A stretch of DNA of 64,000 nucleotides from assembly GCF_004770905.1 (NCBI RefSeq), contig NZ_RQHT01000015.1, forward strand, positions 62,001-126,000, written 5' to 3'. Both the position numbers and the translations under genes were made by a program. Every line of letters begins with the position of its first letter. The first letter of the stretch is position 1. Below, piece after piece: positions 40,630-50,795 of the stretch. This DNA is from Leptospira bandrabouensis. Its GTDB lineage: Bacteria > Spirochaetota > Leptospiria > Leptospirales > Leptospiraceae. Under the pieces are notes generated by a model, which saw nothing but the letters and a program-made list of their open reading frames with translations, was not told the origin of the DNA and searched no databases.

Positions 40630-41498
40630 TATAATACAGCACTATCTAAAACTAACTGTGAAAGCCTAGTGCGCCAGTGAAATTTTTCGAATTCAAAATC
40701 TTTAAAAAATTTCTGTTTATTTAAAACACTATAATGAGGTCTATCAACCAAGCTCCCACCGTAATCCTTAGTAGAAACAGGAATAACGGAGCAACTCAAT
40801 CCATATTCCTTAATAATTTCAAAGGCAAAATCATACCAACTAGCAATTCCTTCATTCGTAAAATGATAAATTCCTTTTTGTTTAGAAATAGCAGCAAGAA
40901 AACTTGCCCGTGCGATATCGCCAGCCCAAGTTGGAGTCCCGATTTGATCATCCACGACATTGAGTTGTTTTTTTTCTCTACCCAACTTAGCAATAGTTTT
41001 GAAAAAGTTTTTTCCAAATTTAGAATATACCCAGGATGTTCTGATTATTATAGCATCAGCATCTTCCTGCATTACTAAATCCTCACCTTTTGATTTGGTT
41101 TTTCCATAAACAGATAAAGGATTTTTTACATCTGTTTCAAGGTAAGGTAACCAATTCTTTCCATCGAAAACATAATCTGTCGAAATATGTACAAATTTAA
41201 TTCCAAGTTTTTTAGTTTCTTTAGCTAGATAATACGGCCCCAAAGTATTTACAGCATATGCAAGAGCTTCTTCTTTTTCAGCCAAATCAACCGCTGTATA
41301 AGCAGCTGCGTTTATGACAGCGATTATTTCTGATTCAATTTGATTCTTAGATATAAATTCACTTAATGCACCTTCTTCAGCAATATCCAATAACTCTCTA
41401 TCTAAAAATATAAAATTGTAATTTGGAACTTGATTAGAATAAACTTTCAACTCATTCCCAACTTGACCGTTGGATCCTGTTACTAAAATAGTTTTCAT
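40629..41498 (-). CDS. rmlD: dTDP-4-dehydrorhamnose reductase
   Basis: The 289-residue product is RmlD, the last step to dTDP-L-rhamnose. NAD(P)H is bound by ILVTGSNGQVGNEL (residues 4-17). NAAAYTAVDLAE, the catalytic-region YGKTK motif (SVYGKTKSKGED) and IRTSWVYSKFGKNF follow. It starts 20 bases after rmlA ends. With rmlC, rmlB and rmlA upstream, the whole dTDP-L-rhamnose pathway is present. Confidence 0.95.
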   Translation of the reverse strand: MKTILVTGSNGQVGNELKVYSNQVPNYNFIFLDRELLDIAEEGALSEFISKNQIESEIIAVINAAAYTAVDLAEKEEALAYAVNTLGPYYLAKETKKLGIKFVHISTDYVFDGKNWLPYLETDVKNPLSVYGKTKSKGEDLVMQEDADAIIIRTSWVYSKFGKNFFKTIAKLGREKKQLNVVDDQIGTPTWAGDIARASFLAAISKQKGIYHFTNEGIASWYDFAFEIIKEYGLSCSVIPVSTKDYGGSLVDRPHYSVLNKQKFFKDFEFEKFHWRTRLSQLVLDSAVL

Positions 41499-41518
41499 GA
41501 TTTATCTTTTTTTTCGAA

Positions 41519-42397
41519 CTAGTAAACAGTCTCGGTCAATATCCGTAGTAAATATTGACCATATCCATTCTTTTGAAGTGGTTCTGCAAGTTTTCGTAAC
41601 TCATCTGCAGAGATATATCCCTTTCGATATGCAATTTCTTCCGGGCATGCTATCTTAAGCCCTTGCCTTCGCTCCACTGTTTCCACAAAGGTAGATGCTT
41701 CTAAAAGTGATTCATGAGTACCTGTATCTAACCAAGCAAATCCTCGTCCCATTAATTGCACGTCCAAGTGATTTTTTTCTAAATAAATACGGTTCAAATC
41801 AGTAATCTCGAGCTCGCCTCTTTTGGATGGCTTTACTTGTTTGGCAAATTCCACCACATTTGCATCGTAAAAATAAAGTCCGGTGACTGCATAATTACTC
41901 TTTGGTTTTAATGGTTTTTCTTCAATTGATATTGCACGTTTGCCTTTATCAAACTCAACTACTCCGTAACGTTCAGGATCAGTTACGTGATAAGCGAAAA
42001 CGGTTGCGCCATTTTTTTTGGCAACAGCTTCTCGTAGAATGTCTTCCATCCCATGACCAAAAAAAATGTTATCTCCCAAAATAAGTGAACATGGCTCTCC
42101 ACCATTTAAAAACTTTTCACCTATTAAAAAAGCCTGAGCCAGCCCATCTGGCGAAGGTTGAATTGCATACTGAATAGAAATACCCCATTGTGATCCATCA
42201 CCTAACATTTCCTTAAAAAGAGGAGTTGAATCAGGCGTTGAAATGATTAGAATATCCCTAATTCCAGCCAACAACAACGTACTCAAAGGATAATATATCA
42301 TCGGTTTGTCATATATTGGTAACAACTGTTTACTGATAACTTTTGTAACCGGATATAACCGAGTACCTGACCCGCCTGCTAAAATAATTCCTTTCAT
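41519..42397 (-). CDS. rmlA: Glucose-1-phosphate thymidylyltransferase
   Basis: The 292-residue product is Rml[43 protein letters not shown] start ([10 protein letters not shown] nucleotide motif at residues 7-16), [12 protein letters not shown] and [15 protein letters not shown]. It makes dTDP-glucose, the shared precursor of dTDP-L-rhamnose and of the dTDP-3-amino sugar expected from the fdt genes at 47576-49089. Only 2 bases separate it from rmlB. Confidence 0.97.
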   Translation of the reverse strand: MKGIILAGGSGTRLYPVTKVISKQLLPIYDKPMIYYPLSTLLLAGIRDILIISTPDSTPLFKEMLGDGSQWGISIQYAIQPSPDGLAQAFLIGEKFLNGGEPCSLILGDNIFFGHGMEDILREAVAKKNGATVFAYHVTDPERYGVVEFDKGKRAISIEEKPLKPKSNYAVTGLYFYDANVVEFAKQVKPSKRGELEITDLNRIYLEKNHLDVQLMGRGFAWLDTGTHESLLEASTFVETVERRQGLKIACPEEIAYRKGYISADELRKLAEPLQKNGYGQYLLRILTETVY

Positions 42398-42399
42398 TT

Positions 42400-43455
42400 T
42401 TATTTCAATTCCTGATAAACTTTCTCATAATAATTTTTATATTCACCGGAAAGTATATCTTTCCACCAACTTTGATTTTCTAAAAACCAATCTACGGTCT
42501 CTTCTATTGCATTTTCAAAATTGTATTTAGGTTTCCATCCCAATTCAGACTCAATTTTTGTGGGATCAATGGCATAGCGGAAATCATGTCCAGCACGATC
42601 TTTCACAAATTGAATGAGATCTTTATGTGGTGCTCCTTCTGGATGTTTCTGATCCATAAGTTCACAAATTTTATAAACAATTTCTAAATTAGTTTTTTCA
42701 TTTCTTGTACCAATTACATAGGTTTCACCTAGTTTACCTTTTTCCAACGCAGTAAATATCGCAGAACAATGGTCTTTCACATAGAGCCAATCTCGTATAT
42801 TGTTTCCCTTTCCATAAACTGGAAGAGGTTTTCTTTGAATGCAATTTAGAATTATAAGAGGTATTAACTTTTCAGGAAAGTGAAATGGACCATAATTGTT
42901 TGAACAATTTGTAGTAATTGTGGGAAGCCCATAAGTATGAAAATATGATCTTACCAAATGATCTGAGCCCGCCTTGGATGCAGAATAAGGAGAGTTTGGA
43001 GCATAAGAGGTGGATTCGGTAAAAAAACCTTCCTTACCTAAAGTTCCATATACTTCATCTGTAGATACATGCAGAAATCGATTAAGTTTCGATTGTTGGT
43101 GCCTTTCTCGTGCTATCTCCAATAGAAAAAATGTTCCCATTACATTTGTTTTTACAAACTCTTCTGGCCCTAATATGGAGCGGTCTACATGAGATTCCGC
43201 AGCAAAGTGAACTATCTCTGTAAACTCCAAATCTTTACATGTTGTAGATAGAGCTTGTTTATCTGCTATATCTACTTTTAAAAATTGAAATCGAGAATCT
43301 GTTTTCCAACGATCTAAATTGTTTAAGTTGCCAGCGTAAGTCAATTTATCCAATACAACGACATCTATATTACTATAATTTTCTAGTATATAATGAACAA
43401 AATTAGATCCGATGAATCCAGCACCGCCAGTAATGAGAAGTTTTCTAGTATTCAT
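42400..43455 (-). CDS. rmlB: dTDP-glucose 4,6-dehydratase
   Basis: The 351-residue product is Rml[20 protein letters not shown] (NAD motif from residue 6), [23 protein letters not shown] with the catalytic Asp-Glu pair, [30 protein letters not shown] and [10 protein letters not shown]. It converts dTDP-glucose to dTDP-4-keto-6-deoxyglucose. That compound is the branch point to rhamnose (rmlC, rmlD) and to the 3-amino sugar (fdtA, fdtB). Confidence 0.97.
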   Translation of the reverse strand: MNTRKLLITGGAGFIGSNFVHYILENYSNIDVVVLDKLTYAGNLNNLDRWKTDSRFQFLKVDIADKQALSTTCKDLEFTEIVHFAAESHVDRSILGPEEFVKTNVMGTFFLLEIARERHQQSKLNRFLHVSTDEVYGTLGKEGFFTESTSYAPNSPYSASKAGSDHLVRSYFHTYGLPTITTNCSNNYGPFHFPEKLIPLIILNCIQRKPLPVYGKGNNIRDWLYVKDHCSAIFTALEKGKLGETYVIGTRNEKTNLEIVYKICELMDQKHPEGAPHKDLIQFVKDRAGHDFRYAIDPTKIESELGWKPKYNFENAIEETVDWFLENQSWWKDILSGEYKNYYEKVYQELK

Positions 43456-43548
43456 TAGATACTTGCCTTTATAAAAATAGTTTGAACAAAAATTTGAACA
43501 CTTGCATGAAAGATAAATGGGTTAAAGTAAAAACCATAAATACCTTAC

Positions 43549-44106
43549 CTAAAACGGAGATGAAAAATCTTTTAAAGTTGGAAGAAGCAAATCTTTTTCA
43601 GAAACGATCATCTGGTGAATATCCATTTCCCAGTCAATTCCCAAATCAACATCATCGAATCGAAGGCCGCCTTCGTGTTCTTTGGAATATTCATTTGTTA
43701 CTTTATATAAAAAGTCAGTATCATTTTCTAATGCCAAAAAACCATGAGCAAAACCGGGAGGAATCCAAAAGATATGTTTATTTTGTTCTGTGAGTAGAGC
43801 CTTTACAAACTTACCATAAGTAGGTGACTTTTTCCGAATATCGACAGCAACATCCAGGACACTACCACGTATAACACGCACTAGTTTACCTTGATCCATC
43901 GGAGGACTCTGAAAATGAAGTCCGCGAACAACACCTTTAGCGGAACGTGATTGATTGTCCTGATTAAATATGGATGGGATACCTAAACTTGCAAAACGTG
44001 AAGCCTTATATGACTCCAAAAAATAACCACGGGAATCGGTTAACACAGAAGGGACTAAAAGAAGGGGGCCTTCAATGGCAAAGGTTTTGACATCCATTGG
44101 AATCAC
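43549..44106 (-). CDS. rmlC: dTDP-4-dehydrorhamnose 3,5-epimerase
   Basis: The 185-residue cupin has the RmlC signatures SRGYFLESYK, NQSRSAKGVVRGLHFQ (substrate-binding Arg and catalytic His), GKLVRVIRGSVLDVAVDIR, and IPPGFAHGFLALENDT. The start is GTG 44106 or, three codons later, ATG 44097; neither has a good Shine-Dalgarno. It is the first rml gene, 93 bases before rmlB, and is divergent from the plus-strand leader ORF at 44281. Confidence 0.96.
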   Translation of the reverse strand: MIPMDVKTFAIEGPLLLVPSVLTDSRGYFLESYKASRFASLGIPSIFNQDNQSRSAKGVVRGLHFQSPPMDQGKLVRVIRGSVLDVAVDIRKKSPTYGKFVKALLTEQNKHIFWIPPGFAHGFLALENDTDFLYKVTNEYSKEHEGGLRFDDVDLGIDWEMDIHQMIVSEKDLLLPTLKDFSSPF

Positions 44107-44280
44107 TGTTTTTCAAATCGTCTTCTTCGACAAGAAAAATAGAAATTATTTCTCAGCTGCAAAATATCAAAGTTAGAATACAAATAGCTGCTGATCAATT
44201 TTTTATAAAATCCGTAATTTGGTAATACTATTGATTCTTTGAAATTACAAAATTGTTATTATCATTATAAGGAAAAAAAC

Positions 44281-44313
44281 ATGTTGAAAAGAATTCGAAT
44301 TTTTAAAGCCTAG
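44281..44313 (+). CDS. Leader minicistron of 10 codons (MLKRIRIFKA)
   Basis: An ATG at 44281 has a perfect Shine-Dalgarno, AAGGA, 7 bases upstream, the best ribosome-binding site in this intergenic region. The frame encodes MLKRIRIFKA and stops at TAG 44311-44313, four bases before the ATG of the glycosyltransferase gene, which lacks its own good site. Reinitiation from this short ORF would explain how the downstream gene is translated. The peptide itself probably has no function. Confidence 0.5.
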   Translation: MLKRIRIFKA

Positions 44314-44317
44314 AGTG

Positions 44318-45106
44318 ATGAAATTGGTTTCCTCTATTGTACTTTATCGCAACCCCAAGGATGTAGTTATTAAAGCTATTGATTCATTTTTAGAAAACCA
44401 ACCAAACAGACGAATGGTCCTCGTTGATCACTCCCCTGAACCAACCCTATCCAATTTAGCATCAAACTCTCAAATTACTTATTATCACAATCCATCGAAT
44501 CCTGGATTTGGCGCAGGTCACAATCTTGCCCATAGTGAAATCATCGATTCAAATAAGGATAAAAATGAAAAGTATATCATCATCCAAAATCCTGACGTCT
44601 TCATTGACCCTGGATGTATAAATACATTAATCCAAAAACTCGAAGCAAATCCAAAAATTGGATTAATTACATGCAGAGTTTTAAATCCCGATGGTAGCAT
44701 ACAAAAATTACTAAAAAAGGACCCGAATTTATTTGCTTTAATCACAAGAAGAATTCCATTTTTAAAAAATATCCCTATTTTTAATAAAGCACTTCAAAAT
44801 TTTTTAGTAAGTGATGATTTATATCTAAGGGAAGTCGAAATACCCATTGTAAGTGGATGTTTCTTTATAATTCCGCGAATTGTATGGAATGAAATTGGTG
44901 GTTTCGATGAAAGATATTTTCTCTACTTTGAAGATTTTGATATTTGTCGAAAAGTAAGAGCCATTGGAAAACAAATCGTGTACAGCCCAGAGGCAGAAAT
45001 TACTCATCTATGGACTCGTGGAGCACATACATCATTCAAACACTTACTTTACTTTGCAAAAAGTATGATTCAATATTTTAATAAGTGGGGCTGGAAAATT
45101 TGGTAA
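44318..45106 (+). CDS. GT2 rhamnosyltransferase-like enzyme
   Basis: About 262 residues with the WbbL/RfbF type layout: VSSIVLYRNPKDVVIKAI, NPGFGAGHNLAHSEI, IIQNPDVFIDPGCI, then GGFDERYFLYFEDFDICRKVRAIG and the C-terminal HLWTRGAHTSFKHLLYF. These motifs are typical of L-rhamnosyl transferases in O-antigen clusters. GTG 44315 is an alternative start one codon earlier. It is the only rightward gene between 35163 and the window end and lies next to rmlC, which makes its donor. Confidence 0.85.
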   Translation: MKLVSSIVLYRNPKDVVIKAIDSFLENQPNRRMVLVDHSPEPTLSNLASNSQITYYHNPSNPGFGAGHNLAHSEIIDSNKDKNEKYIIIQNPDVFIDPGCINTLIQKLEANPKIGLITCRVLNPDGSIQKLLKKDPNLFALITRRIPFLKNIPIFNKALQNFLVSDDLYLREVEIPIVSGCFFIIPRIVWNEIGGFDERYFLYFEDFDICRKVRAIGKQIVYSPEAEITHLWTRGAHTSFKHLLYFAKSMIQYFNKWGWKIW

Positions 45107-45234
45107 CCAAATTAAAAATGTATATTCGTTATTTTAAAAAAATATATTTATTAATTACAAATGTAAATCTCTAATAATTGCACTGCATACTTTTACAATT
45201 AATATAAAGCCTAAAGAAACTTATCAAAGTAACA

Positions 45235-46587
45235 TTAAAGCTCTATAATTTTCTTCCAATCTCCATCGATCAATTTTAAATTTCGATTCTTATAAGGATT
45301 ACAGAAAATAGAAACATCCCAACATTGGTCAGCCTTTGGCTCAAAAGTCATAAACCCATACTTTGTAGGAACCCAATTTCCTTCAGTTTGAATTTTAGGA
45401 GCTTTCATTTTATCAATGAAACCAAAATCAATAAAACAAATCCTAGCCATCGAAAAAAGGATCAATAGCAAAATGATTGTTTTACTTAGGGCTACTGATT
45501 TTTTGTTAAAAAGTTTTGTAATAGAATAAGAAAAAATTGTAAATGGAAAAATCAGCAAAGTTGCATAAGAAAAACGTGGATCCGGTGCAGAAAAAAACCA
45601 AAGACTATTAATCAAAAAGAGTATAAATACAAATTCAAATAGCTTTTGATATCTGTTAGCATTTAACAAAAAACTTAATACATAAATAAATAAAAACGGT
45701 AACATTAATTTATATAAACTAATTAGATAAAACGACCCATGGATATTATTTACACTATATGTTTCATACCAATTAAAAAAATACTGCCACACGTTAGTAT
45801 ATTTTGCATTACCTAAACCCTGCGATAAAGCCCAAGATTTAATGGTCTCCATGTGGGACTGCGCAAGAGAAAGTGGCAACTTCCATTCAGGACTTAAAAA
45901 ATCTAACTGAAGAACCGGGTATACAACGAAACCAGAAATCAAATAATTCGAAAGGATCCAAGGAGCAATAACAAACAGGCAAATAAATATATATTCGGAT
46001 AATTTTTTAAAATATATCCTTCTGTTTCTTCCTAGAAAAAAAGGAACAAACATCAATGCTAAAAAAATAGAGGAAAATTTTACGGTAATCAGTATGGCAA
46101 ATAAGAGAAACTCAAAGTGAAGAGATTTTCCTGGTGATTTCAAAAGAATTTTAAAAATAAATACAATAGACAAACAATAGGCAATTGTGTCTGGAGATAT
46201 ACTCACTATAAAAAGCGGATGCAAACTTATAGAAATTATAACTCCTAAAGCGATTATTTTATAAGCTATTTTATAGTGTGGAAGATAAAAGATTAAACTA
46301 ATTAAATATGCGATCGTTCCAAAATATACAATTGGATTTAAAAGATAATGGCCAGGGACAAAGGGAATAAGTTTTTCCAAAACTGCAACTAAGTAAAAAT
46401 TAGAATTATTAAATCCAATTCGGTCATGAAGATTCGCCGAACCAATAATTAACCCCTCTTGCTTTATAATTTCGACAATATGTTGGTGGTAAAGACCAGT
46501 ATCATATGGCGATAAATCCTGCGAAAGATGTGGTAGAACATTCAATATCGTTAAAAAAACTAATAATATTACAAAAGTTAATCTCAA
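45235..46587 (-). CDS. GT-C-like polytopic membrane protein
   Basis: The 450-residue product has about eleven membrane segments. The early loop has DLSPYDTGLYHQHIVEIIKQEG, an acidic GT-C-like first loop, and a later SAPDPRFSYATLLIFPF. The C-terminal domain is short and has two Cys (CWDVSIFCNPYKNRNL). It probably adds a sugar in the periplasm, but the donor is unknown. It overlaps the 46584 gene by ATGA and ends the long leftward operon; 128 bases of AT-rich sequence separate it from the convergent 44318 gene. Confidence 0.65.
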   Translation of the reverse strand: MRLTFVILLVFLTILNVLPHLSQDLSPYDTGLYHQHIVEIIKQEGLIIGSANLHDRIGFNNSNFYLVAVLEKLIPFVPGHYLLNPIVYFGTIAYLISLIFYLPHYKIAYKIIALGVIISISLHPLFIVSISPDTIAYCLSIVFIFKILLKSPGKSLHFEFLLFAILITVKFSSIFLALMFVPFFLGRNRRIYFKKLSEYIFICLFVIAPWILSNYLISGFVVYPVLQLDFLSPEWKLPLSLAQSHMETIKSWALSQGLGNAKYTNVWQYFFNWYETYSVNNIHGSFYLISLYKLMLPFLFIYVLSFLLNANRYQKLFEFVFILFLINSLWFFSAPDPRFSYATLLIFPFTIFSYSITKLFNKKSVALSKTIILLLILFSMARICFIDFGFIDKMKAPKIQTEGNWVPTKYGFMTFEPKADQCWDVSIFCNPYKNRNLKLIDGDWKKIIEL

Positions 46588-47579
46588 AATCTGAACAATT
46601 TCCTTAATCTAGCTTTAACTGAGTAATCTGAAATAATTCGCTTTTTTTCTTCCTTTTCAACCAATAACGCATTATAAAAAAGGACTGGTAGAGAGGATAG
46701 TTTCTCAAAATTAGAAATATTTAATTTATAGAGTAAGTCTGCAGTAAATTTTAATTGTTTAAAATAAATTTCAAATACTACATCGATTATTTCCGCATGA
46801 ATCGAATAATCAGAAGAATAAGCTAAAAAACTTTTTGATAATTTAATTTCATGAAAGTGATAAAAAATCAAATTTGTCTTTCTTTGATTTTCATTGTCAC
46901 TTACAAGTATAAGTTTATCAGATCGAAAAACCTCATACTTTTCAGAATTCCAAGGAGCTAAAGTGGCTCCTAAATTTTCCTGAACATACACTCCTTCAAA
47001 CCTTGAGGGCCAATCATCTAAATATTTTTGATCTCCGAATTTTCCATCTTCAATGCGATTATAGCACCATTCTATACACCGATCTGCCCACCAATTTAGT
47101 GCACTAAGGCCTATATCATCTTTCTTAAATTTAATAAACTGAACACAAAAAATACCAGATGTGTTCGTTTGATCATATTTGGGATGATAGTTATGAGGAG
47201 TTAAAAATACAGATTTAGCTATATCTTCAGGAAACAACAAATCAGGATTTGAAAAAAAGAATAAGTCAGCATCAACATACGTACAGCTTGGTAGTTGATA
47301 TTTTTCAATACAAAACTTGATGATCCAAGGTGTCAAAGTCCAACAATATTCGCCCAATGTTCTACTTGGTTTGATTTCAAGCAAAGTTTGATTTTCAACC
47401 ATATCTAAAGAAATTGCGGTTACTCGATCAGCATACATTTTCTCGATAGCGAATTTTACGTTTTCGTCCATACATAGAACATATATATGGGAATTCGTGT
47501 CATGCTCTAATAAAGAGGAAATCATTGCAGTACCGCGTAAAAGGTAGCTTGAATTGAATAATGTACAGTAATGGTTCAT
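46584..47579 (-). CDS. GT8-like glycosyltransferase
   Basis: The 331-residue GT-A protein opens [21 protein letters not shown], has a DxD motif in [17 protein letters not shown] (about residues 101-113) and [15 protein letters not shown], then [14 protein letters not shown]. The pattern resembles GT8-like nucleotide-sugar transferases of LPS clusters. It overlaps both neighbours by ATGA, between the DegT aminotransferase and a membrane protein, so it may transfer the 3-amino sugar made next door. That link is inference. Confidence 0.72.
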   Translation of the reverse strand: MNHYCTLFNSSYLLRGTAMISSLLEHDTNSHIYVLCMDENVKFAIEKMYADRVTAISLDMVENQTLLEIKPSRTLGEYCWTLTPWIIKFCIEKYQLPSCTYVDADLFFFSNPDLLFPEDIAKSVFLTPHNYHPKYDQTNTSGIFCVQFIKFKKDDIGLSALNWWADRCIEWCYNRIEDGKFGDQKYLDDWPSRFEGVYVQENLGATLAPWNSEKYEVFRSDKLILVSDNENQRKTNLIFYHFHEIKLSKSFLAYSSDYSIHAEIIDVVFEIYFKQLKFTADLLYKLNISNFEKLSSLPVLFYNALLVEKEEKKRIISDYSVKARLRKLFRF

Positions 47580-48661
47580 CGGAAAAAAGAATTTATAGTT
47601 TCACAAACTTTTATTACATCGGACTCAGTATGGAAATATGAAATTGGAAGGCTCAGTGTTGTTTTATGAATTTCTTCCGAAATCGGGTAACTTCCGTGTA
47701 ACACTCCTTTCATTGCTTTTTGCTTATGGGGAGGGATTGGATAATGAATCTCTGTTTTAATATCATTTTTTAGAAGAAATTCTTTCAATTCATTTCTTTT
47801 ATTTGTTCTGATATTGAAAATATGAAATACATCGTAAAAATCTTTGTGTTCTACAGGTTTAATAACATCAGAAGTTAAATGACTAAAGTATATATTTGCT
47901 AATGTTCGCTTATGGTTATTAATTATATCTAAATATTTTAGTTTAACACGCAAAAAACAAGATTGAATTTCATCTAACCTAGAATTTACTCCGATCAAAT
48001 CATTTTCATACTTACGGATTGATCCATAGTTTCGAATTGTCTTAAATTTTAATGCCAAAGATTCATCATGAGTTACAATAGCACCACCATCACCTAATGC
48101 TCCTAAATTTTTTGTAGGATAAAAACTAAAACATCCAACGCCAAAAGTTCCCGTTTTCTTGCCTTTAAATTCGGAGCCATGAGACTGCGCACAGTCTTCA
48201 ATAATATAAAGATCATTCTTTGAAGCTATTTCAGAAATACTATCCATCTGACAGGATTTTCCATACAAATGTACAACAAGAATAGCTTTTGTCTTTTCTG
48301 TTATGAACTCTTCTATCCGAAGAGGATCAATATTATATGTTTCAATATCAGGCTCAACTAAAACTGGTTTATAACCTGCTTTTAAAATAGCAAGAATCGA
48401 TGCAATGTATGTATTAGATGGAACAAGGACCTCTGAACCACTTGGTAACTCAAGTGAATTTAAAGCAATTATCATCGCATCGAGTCCGTTTCCGACCCCA
48501 ATACAAAACGGAGCATTCAAATAACTTGAAAATTCATGTTCAAAAAGGTTTGTTCTATCACCTAGAATGTACCAACCTGAATTCAAAAACTCGATAAATT
48601 CCCGTTGGAATTCTTCTTCAAACGGTGCATTTAATTTCCTTAAATTTTCATAATCTATCAT
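47576..48661 (-). CDS. fdtB: DegT/DnrJ-family sugar aminotransferase (FdtB/QdtB type)
   Basis: The 361-residue PLP enzyme has [51 protein letters not shown] and the cofactor Lys184 in [14 protein letters not shown]. Acting after the ketoisomerase encoded just upstream, it should aminate C3 of dTDP-3-keto-6-deoxyhexose to give a dTDP-3-amino-3,6-dideoxyhexose. The substrate comes from RmlA and RmlB. It overlaps the fdtA-like gene by ATGA. FdtB and QdtB cannot be told apart by eye. Confidence 0.85.
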   Translation of the reverse strand: MIDYENLRKLNAPFEEEFQREFIEFLNSGWYILGDRTNLFEHEFSSYLNAPFCIGVGNGLDAMIIALNSLELPSGSEVLVPSNTYIASILAILKAGYKPVLVEPDIETYNIDPLRIEEFITEKTKAILVVHLYGKSCQMDSISEIASKNDLYIIEDCAQSHGSEFKGKKTGTFGVGCFSFYPTKNLGALGDGGAIVTHDESLALKFKTIRNYGSIRKYENDLIGVNSRLDEIQSCFLRVKLKYLDIINNHKRTLANIYFSHLTSDVIKPVEHKDFYDVFHIFNIRTNKRNELKEFLLKNDIKTEIHYPIPPHKQKAMKGVLHGSYPISEEIHKTTLSLPISYFHTESDVIKVCETINSFFR

Positions 48662-49089
48662 GTTTTTGCGCTTAATTTAATAAATTCTTCGTAATCTCGA
48701 ATGTAATCAGATTCATCATAATAGTCTGAAGCCAAAACTAACAGAACACAACCTGGAGAAAAATCCTCCATAGTATGCCAAAGCATCTTTCCCAACAATA
48801 CTCCAACATTATCTTGATTCATGAGTATTTTTTGTTGGGTAGTACCATCATCAAGACCTAATAAAAAACTTCCGTTGATACAAAAAATTACCTGCTCACA
48901 TTCTTTGTGAGCATGTTTTCCTCTAACACTTACCGAATTCTCTAATTGGTTGATGTAGTAAACTCTTTTGATTTCAAAAGGAATTTCCTTTAAGGAATTA
49001 GCAATAATTAAATTACCATCCCTATTATCTTTAATTTTCGGCAAAGTGATTATACTAGAATTTTTTACATAAAGTTGTATGCTTTTCAG
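48658..49089 (-). CDS. fdtA: dTDP-4-keto-6-deoxyglucose 3,4-ketoisomerase (FdtA/QdtA-like cupin), probable CTG start
   Basis: The cupin has [29 protein letters not shown] family sequence, with the catalytic pair in RGKHAH, then [13 protein letters not shown] and [19 protein letters not shown]. It isomerises the keto group from C4 to C3 before amination by the next gene. The TTG at 49044 would cut off the first conserved strand (SSIITLPKI). In frame upstream, CTG at 49089-49087 has AGGAG six bases before it and overlaps the previous stop as CTGA, just like the ATGA joins elsewhere. I therefore start at CTG 49089 (143 residues). Confidence 0.85.
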   Translation of the reverse strand: MKSIQLYVKNSSIITLPKIKDNRDGNLIIANSLKEIPFEIKRVYYINQLENSVSVRGKHAHKECEQVIFCINGSFLLGLDDGTTQQKILMNQDNVGVLLGKMLWHTMEDFSPGCVLLVLASDYYDESDYIRDYEEFIKLSAKT

Positions 49090-49892
49090 AACTTTCTCCT
49101 ATATAGAATCGATTTGTATTGTAAGGGAACACCTTTCAAACGAAGATGATCCATTGCTGGTAGTTCAAAAACTTTTTCATATTTATTTAATAAACATTCA
49201 TCTAAATCGTTTTGGCTAAATAAATGACAAGGGTAACTTACATCATAAATGTAAGCAGGAACGTATTGAATCGTAACAAAACTTTTATTTTTTGACTGCA
49301 AAATAGGGATTCTATCCAAAATAATAAATTCAACTTTAGCATTTACAACATTTTCAATAAATATCTTCCAATGCTCAAAATATTGAAGCGAAGCGGAAAA
49401 GAGAACTGCATCGAATTTTGTATTTTTCAAACTTTCGGATAAATTTTCAGAAAATTTCAATACTTTATTTTCTAATTCATTTCTACCGAATTCAACATAA
49501 TGTTTCTGTTCAATTATATGCCATTTTAAGTTATTTAAATATTGGAAGAGTCTCTTATGTTGAAAATATGTACTACCTAAAGATCCACCTACATCAATTA
49601 TCGAAAGACTGCTTTGAAACCTAGAAGCTATATACAACAAATATGTAGATAGAGGAAATGAAAATTCCTCTAAATCAAAACAACAAGAATCTCTTTCAAA
49701 GAGAGCTTCACAATTTTTTACTTTAAGTGCAGATTCCTTAACTTTTTCAAATATCACTGCATTAGAATATCCGTCTGTATTTGCTACTGCGTGTTCCCAA
49801 GAATCATATTTACCCTGAAACCAAAATATTGATTTATCATTTAGTATATACTTAATTATGTTAAGAAATCTTGTAAAAAATATTCTTAACAT
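49086..49892 (-). CDS. Putative SAM-dependent methyltransferase (TIGR04325/LIC12133-like)
   Basis: The 268-residue product has the methyltransferase motif I SIIDVGGSLGSTYFQ (about residues 97-111), a following WHIIEQKHYVEFG, and FDAVLFSASLQYFEHW. The early WFQGKYDSWEHAVANTDGYSN and late VPAYIYDVSYPCHLFSQ match what I know of the TIGR04325 family, first named from Leptospira. It could methylate the 3-amino sugar or another residue. It overlaps the start of the fdtA-like gene and the end of the 49886 gene. Confidence 0.75.
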   Translation of the reverse strand: MLRIFFTRFLNIIKYILNDKSIFWFQGKYDSWEHAVANTDGYSNAVIFEKVKESALKVKNCEALFERDSCCFDLEEFSFPLSTYLLYIASRFQSSLSIIDVGGSLGSTYFQHKRLFQYLNNLKWHIIEQKHYVEFGRNELENKVLKFSENLSESLKNTKFDAVLFSASLQYFEHWKIFIENVVNAKVEFIILDRIPILQSKNKSFVTIQYVPAYIYDVSYPCHLFSQNDLDECLLNKYEKVFELPAMDHLRLKGVPLQYKSILYRRKF

Positions 49893-50794
49893 AGCTTACA
49901 AAGTAACCTTAAAAACTTCAAAATTATAAATTTAATCCGCGTTAATCCCTTACCTCTCCCAAAGAAATTTTCAATTTTCTTTCTAGCAACAAAATCTTCT
50001 TGAATTATTGTGGGATACTGCTTTGGTTTGAAATCATTAAGGTTACCTGTTAGATATTCAGAAAATCCCGAATGTGTTCCAGTTCCATCTAAACCAATAT
50101 TTTTTACCAATGAAATTTTCGGATATAAAGTGTATTTGTCAGCTAAAAACGCAGATGCATACCAACGAATAGCCCAACTATTATTCTTTCCAGCTATTTG
50201 ATCCTCTAACATTTGAAAGTAAGGATAAGAATAATTAAAATCAAATTCACGGACTAAATTTCTCTCCACTAATTGATCTCTGAGCAAAGAACCATCCGCT
50301 TGGAACAAATTCCATGCACGTTCCCAAGTTGCCCAACCCCAACAATCTGCTCCTTTAATAAAGAAAGTATCTGGTAAGTTCTTATAATTTATCGGATATT
50401 GATATGCATGAATACTTGCTACTTTAGTTTCATTTTCATATTTCAGTAAAGAGTGATTCATATACTCCAAAAAATAGCCATTAACTACGAGATCATCTTC
50501 TAAAATTATCGCCGAACCATATTTAGATATTATTTTACTAACACCACGAATGATAGAAACAGAAAGACCAGAATTACTGTCACTACATTCTAAATCGACA
50601 GAAGCAAATCCCTCAGCCTTTCTACAAATTGCTCTAACCTCACTGACTTCTTCGATATCAACATTACCGCGCGGACCATCTGAAAAAATAAACAATTTAG
50701 ATCTTTTGGCTTCAGAATTCGAAGCCAGCGCTTCAATCACTTTGCGTGTATGTTCAGGCCGATTATAAACGAATAAAATAATTGGTGCTAACAA
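49886..50794 (-). CDS. GT-A glycosyltransferase (GT2-like)
   Basis: The 302-residue product begins APIILFVYNRPEHTRKVIEAL, then IFSDGPRG, SDSNSGLSVSIIRGV, AIILEDDLVVNGYFLEYM with the metal-binding acidic motif, and ADCWGWATWERAWNLF. This form is common in O-antigen clusters as a sugar transferase of uncertain specificity. The start is TTG 50794, because no in-frame ATG or GTG exists upstream; it lies just after the wzx stop. The 3' end overlaps the next gene by 7 bases. Confidence 0.8.
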   Translation of the reverse strand: MLAPIILFVYNRPEHTRKVIEALASNSEAKRSKLFIFSDGPRGNVDIEEVSEVRAICRKAEGFASVDLECSDSNSGLSVSIIRGVSKIISKYGSAIILEDDLVVNGYFLEYMNHSLLKYENETKVASIHAYQYPINYKNLPDTFFIKGADCWGWATWERAWNLFQADGSLLRDQLVERNLVREFDFNYSYPYFQMLEDQIAGKNNSWAIRWYASAFLADKYTLYPKISLVKNIGLDGTGTHSGFSEYLTGNLNDFKPKQYPTIIQEDFVARKKIENFFGRGKGLTRIKFIILKFLRLLCKLC

Positions 50795-50795
50795 A

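Noticed and set aside
44231..44259. TTGATT-N17-TGTTAT as a promoter for the 44281 leader ORF
   Set aside because: The predicted start of transcription would fall only a few bases before the Shine-Dalgarno, leaving almost no leader, and both boxes are weak in an AT-rich stretch.
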